A DNA stretch of 10,850 nucleotides, taken from the NCBI GenBank assembly GCA_021809305.1, contig JAKBAF010000009.1:1-10850 (forward strand), written 5' to 3'. Positions 1 to 7,186 of the stretch are shown here, one piece after another. The position numbers and the translations under genes were made by a program. Position 1 is the stretch's first letter; the number at the start of each line of letters is the position of its first letter. Below the pieces are notes generated by a model. That model was not told the origin of the DNA and ran no database searches. It saw only the letters and a list, made by a program, of their open reading frames with translations. This DNA comes from a bacterium. Lineage in GTDB: Bacteria; Chlamydiota; Chlamydiia; Chlamydiales; JAFEGQ01.

Positions 1-42
1 AAGATAGAGGGCTGCCCCCTTGAGAGGCTCCCCTACTACTGA
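1..42 (+). CDS. possible 3' tail of an upstream gene (partial)
   Basis: The frame beginning at base 1 is open for 13 codons and ends at a TGA at 40-42; the other two plus-strand frames stop earlier. The last residues would read CPLERLPYY. The tail is too short to assign to a family. It could equally be noncoding sequence upstream of the desaturase gene. It is listed only because the window begins here and no other gene explains these bases. Confidence 0.2.
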   Translation, partial: KIEGCPLERLPYY

Positions 43-137
43 GGGAAGAGCGACAATCATGGTCTATTATGTCTAGACGTGTTACGCTATAGATCAGTAA
101 CTAATTCAACAACGAATATTATAGTCGCGGGGAAGCA

Positions 138-1280
138 ATGAAGAGAATTGACTGGATCACCACAACTTTTATCGTCCTCTACCATGTGGCGCTCGCAATT
201 ACTCTGCCGATCTACCTCTATTTCTTCCCTTTTTCCGTCGGCCTTCTCATAGCAAGCCTTGTTGTAGCAGCGCTTACCGGCCTTAGCATCACCGCTGGTT
301 ACCACCGCCTCTTTAGCCACACCACCTACAAGACTAACCCAATTATCGAATTTATCCTTCTCTTCTTTGGCTCGATGTCAACTCAAGGCAGTGCTCTACG
401 CTGGTCACATGACCATCGCCTCCATCACGCCTTTATGGACACCGATCGCGATCCCTACTGCATCAAAGACGGCTTCCTCCATGCTCACATCCTTTGGATG
501 TTCAAAAAGCAGCCCGAAATCCAGGATCGGGTTGTTGCCGATCTGAAAAGAAACAAGCTACTCGTCTTTCAGGATAAGTACTACGTCCCTTGCCTGATTG
601 TAACAAACCTTATCCCCATACTCCTCTTTGGCTTCCTCTTTCATAACTTCTTTGGCGCCATTGTTCTTGTCTGGCTCGTCAGGCTCTTCCTCTCTCACCA
701 CTCTACTTGGTTCATCAACTCGCTCGCTCACTACTGGGGAGCAAGAACCTTCTGCCGAGAGCAGACAGCTGTCGATAACTACCTAATCTCCCTTTTGACC
801 TTTGGCGAGGGCTACCACAACTACCACCACAAATTCGCCAAGGACTATCGCAACGGCGTTCGCTGGTACCACTTTGACCCCACCAAGTGGCTCATTTGGA
901 CCCTCAGCCGACTAGGGCTTGCCCGCGATCTTAAGACCGTCTCTAACGAGCGGATCAAAGCAGCGCTCATCACAGCAGAGAAGGCACGCCTCCTTGCGGC
1001 CCTCGAATCATCCCCTTCCGGCTATCGCGCAGCCCTCACTGAAAAGATAGAGGCCCTCTCCCAAGAGCTCACAACCGCTTTCGAAAAGATCGCCCGGCTC
1101 GGTGATTCCTTCCGGAATGCAAAAAAAGGGGGATCTCTTACCCAAGAGTTGAAGCTCAAATGGCAAGGCGAAATTCAACCTCTTGTTCAGCGCCTCAACG
1201 AAGGTCGCAAATCGTGGAAAGAGCTCCGCCGCCTAGTCGAGAGTTCCGTCAATAACCCAATGGCTATAAAGTCATCATAG
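138..1280 (+). CDS. membrane fatty-acid (acyl-CoA delta-9 type) desaturase
   Basis: This is a di-iron membrane desaturase that introduces a cis double bond into a fatty acyl chain, so it probably tunes membrane fluidity. All three histidine boxes are present: HRLFSH at residues 56-61, HRLHH at 93-97 (within WSHDHRLHH) and HNYHH at 227-231 (within GEGYHNYHH). The segment NSLAHYWGARTF (194-205) and the following DNYLISLLTFGEG are typical of the stearoyl-CoA desaturase-like family. Hydrophobic membrane stretches lie at about 10-30, 32-55, 66-80 and 150-185. From about residue 265 the protein becomes a charged, probably helical or coiled-coil tail of some 115 residues. The ATG at 138 follows GGGGA at 129-133. 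Substrate form (acyl-CoA, acyl-ACP or lipid-bound) and double-bond position cannot be read from sequence. The next gene starts 10 nt downstream and may be cotranscribed. Confidence 0.93.
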   Translation: MKRIDWITTTFIVLYHVALAITLPIYLYFFPFSVGLLIASLVVAALTGLSITAGYHRLFSHTTYKTNPIIEFILLFFGSMSTQGSALRWSHDHRLHHAFMDTDRDPYCIKDGFLHAHILWMFKKQPEIQDRVVADLKRNKLLVFQDKYYVPCLIVTNLIPILLFGFLFHNFFGAIVLVWLVRLFLSHHSTWFINSLAHYWGARTFCREQTAVDNYLISLLTFGEGYHNYHHKFAKDYRNGVRWYHFDPTKWLIWTLSRLGLARDLKTVSNERIKAALITAEKARLLAALESSPSGYRAALTEKIEALSQELTTAFEKIARLGDSFRNAKKGGSLTQELKLKWQGEIQPLVQRLNEGRKSWKELRRLVESSVNNPMAIKSS

Positions 1281-1290
1281 GTCCATTTTG

Positions 1291-1653
1291 ATGAAAAAAG
1301 ATACGAGTGCGCTTGATCTCTTTCTAATACCGGCTCTTCGCGACCTCTCCGATCCTGACTATCAAGCGCGGATTTGGCTGCGGGGCGAAGGCCCGGAGAG
1401 TGACTCCTATGAAGAGGCCATTGCCTCTTTTCTCGATATCTGTGAGCTAGCTCTTAGTGAAGCGGAGGAGTCGGGCGGGCTTCGCGAGGAAGATGCAGAG
1501 TTACTGGGCGCCTTGTATCAAAAGATCGATGAGTATGATGAGTCCATTGGTGACAGTGAAATCATTAATATTCAAGCTATCCTATCCGATAGTAAATGGC
1601 ATAAGATTCAAAAGCTTGCTCTTCAAGCCTATCACGCCCTCCAAAAGCCTTAG
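1291..1653 (+). CDS. small acidic hypothetical protein, about 120 aa
   Basis: I do not recognise this protein. It is soluble, strongly acidic and leucine-rich, without signal peptide or membrane segment. It contains IPALRDLSDPDYQARIW near the N terminus and an aromatic/hydrophobic segment near the C terminus (WHKIQKLALQAYHAL), and is probably mostly helical. A size and acidity like this are seen in many immunity or adaptor proteins, but no partner toxin is visible, so no function is assigned. It begins 10 nt after the desaturase stop. The ATG at 1291 is chosen; the TTG directly before it at 1288 is an alternative start. The ribosome binding site is weak (an AGG at 1279-1281 overlapping the desaturase stop), which suggests translational coupling. 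It is convergent with kdpD. Confidence 0.7.
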   Translation: MKKDTSALDLFLIPALRDLSDPDYQARIWLRGEGPESDSYEEAIASFLDICELALSEAEESGGLREEDAELLGALYQKIDEYDESIGDSEIINIQAILSDSKWHKIQKLALQAYHALQKP

Positions 1654-1812
1654 GACTTGCAGCCTTTATCCGTACTTGCCTGAGGAATTCACCCAGTTCT
1701 TACGCACGCGGTATCCCCGAAGTGGCATAGTGTTGCACACACTTATTGCTTGATAGGTTCAAACCACCACTCATCAACGAAAATTTCCCATTCCAACATA
1801 AATTGTACATCG

Positions 1813-1824
1813 TTTTTGCAAAAA
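1813..1824. repeat. 12-base perfect palindrome, A/T-rich
   Basis: TTTTTGCAAAAA is its own reverse complement. It lies in the convergent intergenic region between the small plus-strand gene and kdpD, just beyond a TGTACA palindrome at 1804-1809. It could be a protein-binding site or simply A/T-rich intergenic sequence. There is no downstream start codon nearby on either strand to link it to a promoter. Confidence 0.3.
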
Positions 1825-1851
1825 TCGCGGCACCGATGAGAGTGCTGGCAG

Positions 1852-1898
1852 CCCCGTGTGCAACGTAAGGCCGTCAGGCCTGAACGCGGAACGCGGGG
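1852..1898. terminator. composite hairpin between convergent genes, possible terminator
   Basis: The outer arms CCCCGTGT (1852-1859) and ACGCGGGG (1891-1898) pair over 8 bp with one G-U. An inner AGGCC/GGCCT stem (1868-1872 with 1877-1881) closes a GTCA loop. The structure ends exactly against the kdpD stop codon (1899-1901). On the plus strand it is followed by TTATTCTAG, only loosely U-rich; on the minus strand no U-tract follows. It sits where a shared terminator for the convergent genes would be expected, but it is not a textbook intrinsic terminator. The right half also holds the tandem repeat GAACGCG GAACGCG (1882-1895). Confidence 0.35.
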
Positions 1899-4538
1899 TT
1901 ATTCTAGCGGTACAAAAACGAGAAATCTAGCGCCACCATCAGGGCGATTTTGAGCCCGGATGGTGGCGCCATGCATCTCAGCAATGGCTTTGGCAATGGC
2001 AAGGCCGAGGCCTACCCCTGTGGCAGTAGTGCCAGGTAGGCGGTAGAATTTTTCGAAGACCCGGCCGATCATCTCTTCGGGTATACCCTGACCACGATCA
2101 GCAACAGAGAGAACAAGGCTGCCCTCAAGGGTGGTGACGCTAAGCTCAATTGGGGTGCCAGGGGGTGAGTAGGCCACAGCATTGTTAATGAGATTGCCAA
2201 GAAGAAGCTTAAAGAGGGCAAGATCGAAGGAGATAAGCGGGAGGCCCTTTGGGAGGTCTACCTTAAGCTCGTGGCCTTTAAGACGCGGAGTGACATTTTG
2301 GCAACACGACTCAATAAGGCTGTTAACATCTTGCAGCTTCTTTTTAGGGTAGAGTCGACCGCTGCTAATCGCGGCCATAATAGAGATCTTCTCAACGACA
2401 TGTATGAGTCCATCGGTTGAAATTTCCAGCTCGTGAAGAGAGGTGTGGTGAGCGGGGTGCTGCTGTATGAGCGGATCAGCCTCAAGCGCTTTGGCGGCGC
2501 CACAGATTGCGAGGAGCGGGCCGTGAAACTCATCGGATATGAGCTGAAGGATATTTTGGTGGATTCTTTCGATGTGACCAAGGTGCGCAAGCTCGCGCTC
2601 CTTCTCTTCGGCAAGGTGGCGCTCGAGATAGAGGGCAAGCTCGCGACTAATGGTATAGAGGAGGCTAAGCTCCTCAGGGTGAAGTGGCTTAGCTCCCTCT
2701 GGGGCAAAGGCGATGACCCCAACTGTCTCGCGAAAGCCCCTTAGAGGAAGGTAGATCGCCTTTGCTAGTGGGAGAGTGGAGGTAGAGAGGCCGGCCTCCT
2801 TTCCATTTTGGAAGACCCAGGTGGCAACGGCCCTCTCGCTCTCGCTCTTAAGGAGGGATGAGGTCTGCTTAAAGCTAAGGCTCCCATCGGCCTTTTTCAC
2901 ATAGATATCACATCTCCCGTGAAGAACAGAGCCGAGACGACTTTTTATCGCTTTAAAGAGATGGGCCATTGTCGGGGCACTTGCGATCTCACGAACAATC
3001 TCATAGATGGCCTCTACACTCGCCTCGCGCTTGAGGAGCATCTCCTCTCGGCTCTCCGCTCGCCGCGTCAGCCAGCCAGTGATAAGCGCTGTAAGGAAGT
3101 AGAGAACAACAAGCGCGATATCTTCAGAGAGTAGTAGGGTGTGGGGGGCAAAGAAGAAGAGAAGAAGCAGTGAGAAGAGAAGGGCAGCAAAGAGAATAGG
3201 CCCAAGGGTGACAGCAGGGCTAATTAGAAGGAGGGCAAGGAGGAAGAGAAGACCCACAACTTTGTAGCCAATGAGGGGGAGGAGGAGAGTGCCAATGAGG
3301 CCAACAAGACCTGCAGCACCCATTGCGATTCCATAGCCGACAAGCGAGAAATAATTGCTCCTTTTTCGCTTTTCTTTTCTTGGAGGGATGGAGGTGCGGG
3401 GGGTGGCCACAACATGGATGTCAATGCCGCCGACCTCGCGGCTTAAAGCAGTAAGAAACCTCGAGCGACGCCAAAGGCGCCAAGGGGTGGGGCGATCAGG
3501 GGCCCCGATAACAATTTGGGTGACCCCCCTCTTCTTTGCGATGCGAGCAAGTCCCATGACAAGATCGGGGTCATCGGTTACGACAATATCAGCTCCAAGC
3601 TCTCGCGCCCCAGCTAAATTCTTGGCGCAAGCCTCGCTCTCTTCAGGCAGAGGTCTTGCGCCGGTGTTGATGTGAACCGCAATCCATGGAGCATCAAAGC
3701 TGAAGGCTAAGCGGCGAGTGGCTCTTATCAATCGGCCGCATTCGGCAGCAGAGGTTACCATCACCATGAGGCGCTCTCTGGGCTTCCATCCCTTAGCGCG
3801 CTTTAAGGTGGAAATCATGCTATGAAGGTCGTGATCGACCTTATCCGCAGCAAATCGCAAGACAAGTTGCCGAAGGGCTGTAAGGCGATCGGCCTGAAAG
3901 AAGTTGCCCGCAGCAATGGCTCCCTGTGACCCCAGGTAGACCTTCCCCTCCTTTAGTCGCTGCAAGAGCTCACCTGGGGTGAGATCGACAAGTTCGATGG
4001 CCGCTGCCTCATCGATGATAAGATCGGGAACGCTTTCGCGCACGGTAATCCCTGTAATCTCCTCAACGACCTCTTTTAGGCTCTCAACGTGTTGGATATT
4101 GAGCGTTGTGTAGACATCAATTCCTGCATCTAGCAGTTCACGGACGTCTTGCCAGCGCTTCGGATGGCGCGCTTTCGGTGAGAGGTTGCTATGGGCAAGC
4201 TCATCAACAATGGCAAGCTCTGGTTTGCACTTGAGAAGCGCATCGAGGTCAAGCTCCTTTATGGTGATCTGTTTATAGGGGACCTCTCTTTCAGGGAGGA
4301 GCTCAAGACCTTGGAGGAGATCGGCAGTCTCTGCCCTACCGTGGGTCTCAACGCTTGCAACAACAACGCGGCGCTTATCTTTTGCCGCCCTTTGCGCCGC
4401 CTCAAGCATGGCATAGGTCTTACCAACACCTGCTGCCATACCGAGGAAGATCTTGAGCTGGCCACGACCTCTCTTTCTCTCTTCCGCATTGAGTATCTCA
4501 AGAAGCTCATCTGGGTTTAGCGGCTCATCATCTCTCAT
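1899..4538 (-). CDS. kdpD: KdpD-type K+ sensor kinase with degenerate H-box
   Basis: KdpD normally senses K+ limitation or turgor and phosphorylates KdpE to induce kdpFABC. The full-length 879-residue layout is present. The N-terminal KdpD domain has a Walker A GMAAGVGKT (33-41) and VDELAHSN (111-118) through GIDVYTTLNIQHVESL (139-154). A USP-like domain follows at about 255-380, then four membrane helices at about 395-490, a GAF-like region at about 505-640, a DHp region at about 645-725 and an HATPase domain at about 740-879. The ATP site looks intact: N-box GNLINNAVAYS (781-791), G1 DRGQGIP (814-820), F-box VFEKFYR (827-833) and G2 GVGLGLAIA (841-849). The H-box is not: the family's SHDLRTP is SDEFHGP at 668-674, so the phosphoacceptor His is Asp669 (codon GAT at 2532-2534). 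The usual Pro of the Walker A GxAPGVGKT is Ala. The start overlaps the kdpC stop by 4 nt. No kdpE follows. Confidence 0.93.
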   Translation of the reverse strand: MRDDEPLNPDELLEILNAEERKRGRGQLKIFLGMAAGVGKTYAMLEAAQRAAKDKRRVVVASVETHGRAETADLLQGLELLPEREVPYKQITIKELDLDALLKCKPELAIVDELAHSNLSPKARHPKRWQDVRELLDAGIDVYTTLNIQHVESLKEVVEEITGITVRESVPDLIIDEAAAIELVDLTPGELLQRLKEGKVYLGSQGAIAAGNFFQADRLTALRQLVLRFAADKVDHDLHSMISTLKRAKGWKPRERLMVMVTSAAECGRLIRATRRLAFSFDAPWIAVHINTGARPLPEESEACAKNLAGARELGADIVVTDDPDLVMGLARIAKKRGVTQIVIGAPDRPTPWRLWRRSRFLTALSREVGGIDIHVVATPRTSIPPRKEKRKRSNYFSLVGYGIAMGAAGLVGLIGTLLLPLIGYKVVGLLFLLALLLISPAVTLGPILFAALLFSLLLLFFFAPHTLLLSEDIALVVLYFLTALITGWLTRRAESREEMLLKREASVEAIYEIVREIASAPTMAHLFKAIKSRLGSVLHGRCDIYVKKADGSLSFKQTSSLLKSESERAVATWVFQNGKEAGLSTSTLPLAKAIYLPLRGFRETVGVIAFAPEGAKPLHPEELSLLYTISRELALYLERHLAEEKERELAHLGHIERIHQNILQLISDEFHGPLLAICGAAKALEADPLIQQHPAHHTSLHELEISTDGLIHVVEKISIMAAISSGRLYPKKKLQDVNSLIESCCQNVTPRLKGHELKVDLPKGLPLISFDLALFKLLLGNLINNAVAYSPPGTPIELSVTTLEGSLVLSVADRGQGIPEEMIGRVFEKFYRLPGTTATGVGLGLAIAKAIAEMHGATIRAQNRPDGGARFLVFVPLE

Positions 4539-5098
4539 AATCGCCCATCTAGCTTATAATTTAACTCTAAAACATTGATGCGAGTCGTCCCTAAAAAGCC
4601 AAAGGACCGAGGCTCCACAGACTCCTCAATCAACTCTCGAAGGGCGATTCGCGCAAGAGGATCGTCAGCTAAACCGCGCGCTCTTAAGATACGCTCTAAC
4701 TGATAGTAGGCCGCTGCGGGGCCGATGTGCGGGTCGAGGCCGCTGCCCGATGCGAAGAGCAGCTCACTTGGAATATCATCTGGGGTCCTCTTAAGCCGCT
4801 TAGCTCTCTCCTCTACAAGGCGCTTTAGCTCACTACTCATCGGCCCTAGATTACTGCCACCAGAGCGCATCGGGTCGAATTCTTGACTTGATGGGCGCGG
4901 CCAGAAGTAGCGCTCACCTGTAAAATTCTGGGCAAGAAGGTGGGAGCCGACCATCACTCCTTGTACATTTAACAGACTCCCTCCAGCTTGAAACCTCCAG
5001 AAAAGCTGCGCCACACCAGTGATTAGCAAGGGATAGATAAGGCCCGTGAGAAGTGAGAGCCAGATAAATAGTCTGATAATATTTAACAGCTTTCTCAT
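4535..5098 (-). CDS. kdpC: KdpC, accessory subunit of the Kdp K+-ATPase
   Basis: KdpC is the single-span subunit that associates with KdpA and KdpB and is required for pump assembly and activity. The 187-residue length is normal for the family. One N-terminal membrane helix spans about residues 5-35. It is followed by the conserved periplasmic motifs YFWPRPSS (64-71), GSNLGP (81-86) and ASGSGLDPHIGPAAAYYQ (116-133), with a conserved C terminus around NVLELN. The ATG at 5098 is preceded by AGGAAAG. It starts 6 nt after the kdpB stop, and its TGA overlaps the kdpD ATG (ATGA at 4535-4538), which indicates translational coupling. Nothing looks damaged. Confidence 0.97.
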   Translation of the reverse strand: MRKLLNIIRLFIWLSLLTGLIYPLLITGVAQLFWRFQAGGSLLNVQGVMVGSHLLAQNFTGERYFWPRPSSQEFDPMRSGGSNLGPMSSELKRLVEERAKRLKRTPDDIPSELLFASGSGLDPHIGPAAAYYQLERILRARGLADDPLARIALRELIEESVEPRSFGFLGTTRINVLELNYKLDGRL

Positions 5099-5104
5099 TC
5101 TTTC

Positions 5105-7186
5105 CTAATGGGTGAGCCCAAGTCCATGAATCAAGAGATCGATCACCTTTATACCCACGAAGGGAGCGATAATTCCGCCAACTCCATAGATAAGCAGGTT
5201 GCTGCGCAAGAGCGCCTGCGCGGACTGCGGCTTATAGTGCACCCCTTGCAGCGCGAGCGGAATAAGGGCGATAATAATTAAGGCATTGAAGATCACAGCG
5301 CTTAAAATGGCGCTTTCAGGTGAGTGGAGTCGCATGATATTGAGGCCAATTAATGGCCCACTCCCATCACTTGCATATAGGCCTCCAAAGAGGGCCGGTA
5401 TGATGGCAAAGTACTTAGCAAGGTCATTGGCAATGCTAAAGGTCGTAAGGGCACCGCGAGTCATGAGAAGCCCCTTGCCTATGCCGACAATCTCAATCAG
5501 CTTCGTCGGGTTGCTGTCGAGATCGACCATGTTTCCCGCCTCGCGCGAGGCCTGAGTGCCGGTATTCATCGCCATACCAATGTCCGCTTGGGCAAGTGCT
5601 GGGGCGTCGTTTGTTCCATCTCCTGCCATGGCAACAAGGAGGCCCTTTGCCTGCTCCTCCTTAATGCGGGTTAGCTTACTCTCAGGTGTCGCCTCCGCCA
5701 CGTAGTCATCCACTCCTGACTCTAGGGCAATAGCTGCAGCTGTCAGTGGGTTATCACCCGTGATCATGAGCGTTCGAATCCCCATACGGCGCATCTCCTC
5801 GATCCGCGCCTTGATCCCGCCCTTAAGCGTATCTTTTAGATGGATGAGCCCCACAATACGATTGTCATCACTCACAAGAAGAGGAGTGCCCCCCTCCTTC
5901 GCAATCTCTCTTGCCTGCAGATCGAAGGTGGGCGAGTAGATCCCCCCTTGCGCTTCGATAAAGGAGCGTATTGCCTGCACAGCTCCTTTGCGAATCCTCC
6001 GGGTCACCTGGCCCTCTGGGCTCAAAAAGTCAACGCCACTCATGCGCGTCTGCGCAGAAAAGGGGATCAGTTTTGTTCGATTAGCTTGGAAGATATCGCC
6101 TCTTAGGCCGAAGAGGCTCTTGCTTAAGACAACAATTGAGCGGCCCTCAGGCGTCTCATCAGCAAGTGAGGCGAGCTGCGCCACCTCGGCAAGCTCCCTC
6201 TCACTAACCCCCCTTGCGGGGAGAAAGGCATATGCCATTCGATTGCCCATCGTGATCGTTCCCGTCTTATCCATGATAAGGAGGTCGATATCACCTGCTG
6301 CCTCGATGCTGCGGCCACTCTTCGCAATGACATTTCGCTGAATCAATCGATCCATGCCAGCAATTGCGATGGCGCCAAGCAGCGAGCTGATAGTGGTTGG
6401 GATAAGACAGACAAGAAGCGAGATTAGGATAGGGAGCGTCACAGGAGAGGAGAGATCCGCTCCTCCTGCCTCGCCGCTAAAGAGGCTAAAGAGCTTAAGA
6501 GAGCTCACGGTCAAAAGAAAGATGAGTGTCAACCCTGATAGGATAATACTAAGTGCAATCTCACTTGGAATCTTCTGCCGCGATGCCCCCTCAATGAGGG
6601 CAATCATGTGCGCTAAAAAGCTCGTGCCGCTCTCAGCTGTCACTTTTATGATGAGCCTGTCAGAAACAAGCCTAGTTCCGGCTGTGACCGCACTCCGATC
6701 ACCGCCCGACTCGCGAATAACAGGGGCCGACTCGCCCGTGATGGCTGACTCATCGACGGCGGCCACCCCCTCCACAACCTCGCCATCAGCTGGGATGAGA
6801 TCGCCTGCAGAGCAGACGATGAGATCCCCCTTTTGGAGCTCACATGAACGAACCGCCTCCTCCCTTCCCTCTACCACTCGCCTAGCATATGTCTCATGCT
6901 GGATCCGCCGGAGCCCTGCCGCCTGAGCCTTACCCCGAGAGGTCGCCATGGCTTCAGCAAAGTTAGCAAAGAGCACCGTTAAGATAAGCCAGCATGCGAT
7001 CTGGAGATTGAATGGAGAGAAAGAGCCCTTAAATGCCCCTTGGATCACAAGCGCAACAGTTGCAATAGCTCCCACGTATGTGACAAACATCACGGGATTG
7101 CGCCACTGAATGTGAGGTGACAAATTCAAGAAGGCCATCTTGAGAGCCCCTCCAAAGATTGCGCTCCTCCGCATCGTCTCTTTCAT
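5105..7186 (-). CDS. kdpB: KdpB, P-type K+-transporting ATPase catalytic subunit
   Basis: KdpB hydrolyses ATP to drive K+ uptake through KdpA in the inner membrane. The 693 residues cover a complete P-type ATPase. Actuator-domain TGES is at 150-153; the Ser153 position corresponds to the serine of TGES that is phosphorylated to inhibit the E. coli pump. The membrane motif CLIPTT is at 260-265. The phosphorylation motif DKTGT at 306-310 has Asp306 as the phosphoacceptor. Other motifs are KGAVQAIR at 400-407, TGDNPLTA at 476-483 and the hinge GDGTNDAP at 522-529. Membrane helices lie at about 33-50, 62-82, 210-235, 250-275, 590-605, 625-645 and 665-685. The ATG at 7186 has AAGAGG upstream and overlaps the kdpA stop by 4 nt (ATGA at 7183-7186). 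All catalytic residues appear intact. Confidence 0.98.
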   Translation of the reverse strand: MKETMRRSAIFGGALKMAFLNLSPHIQWRNPVMFVTYVGAIATVALVIQGAFKGSFSPFNLQIACWLILTVLFANFAEAMATSRGKAQAAGLRRIQHETYARRVVEGREEAVRSCELQKGDLIVCSAGDLIPADGEVVEGVAAVDESAITGESAPVIRESGGDRSAVTAGTRLVSDRLIIKVTAESGTSFLAHMIALIEGASRQKIPSEIALSIILSGLTLIFLLTVSSLKLFSLFSGEAGGADLSSPVTLPILISLLVCLIPTTISSLLGAIAIAGMDRLIQRNVIAKSGRSIEAAGDIDLLIMDKTGTITMGNRMAYAFLPARGVSERELAEVAQLASLADETPEGRSIVVLSKSLFGLRGDIFQANRTKLIPFSAQTRMSGVDFLSPEGQVTRRIRKGAVQAIRSFIEAQGGIYSPTFDLQAREIAKEGGTPLLVSDDNRIVGLIHLKDTLKGGIKARIEEMRRMGIRTLMITGDNPLTAAAIALESGVDDYVAEATPESKLTRIKEEQAKGLLVAMAGDGTNDAPALAQADIGMAMNTGTQASREAGNMVDLDSNPTKLIEIVGIGKGLLMTRGALTTFSIANDLAKYFAIIPALFGGLYASDGSGPLIGLNIMRLHSPESAILSAVIFNALIIIALIPLALQGVHYKPQSAQALLRSNLLIYGVGGIIAPFVGIKVIDLLIHGLGLTH

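Noticed and set aside
87..320. Minus-strand open frame opposite the desaturase start
   Set aside because: It is a shadow of the desaturase gene and its upstream region, with no family resemblance or ribosome binding site.
1744..1775. tRNA-like T-arm (GGTTCAAACC followed by ACCA-like sequence)
   Set aside because: The stem pairs for only two or three bases and no acceptor, D or anticodon arms can be built upstream.
3100..3380. Long purine-rich run on the plus strand (possible triplex or low-complexity element)
   Set aside because: It is the complement of Leu/Phe/Ser-rich membrane helices of KdpD written with CTC/CTT/TTC codons; coding explains it.
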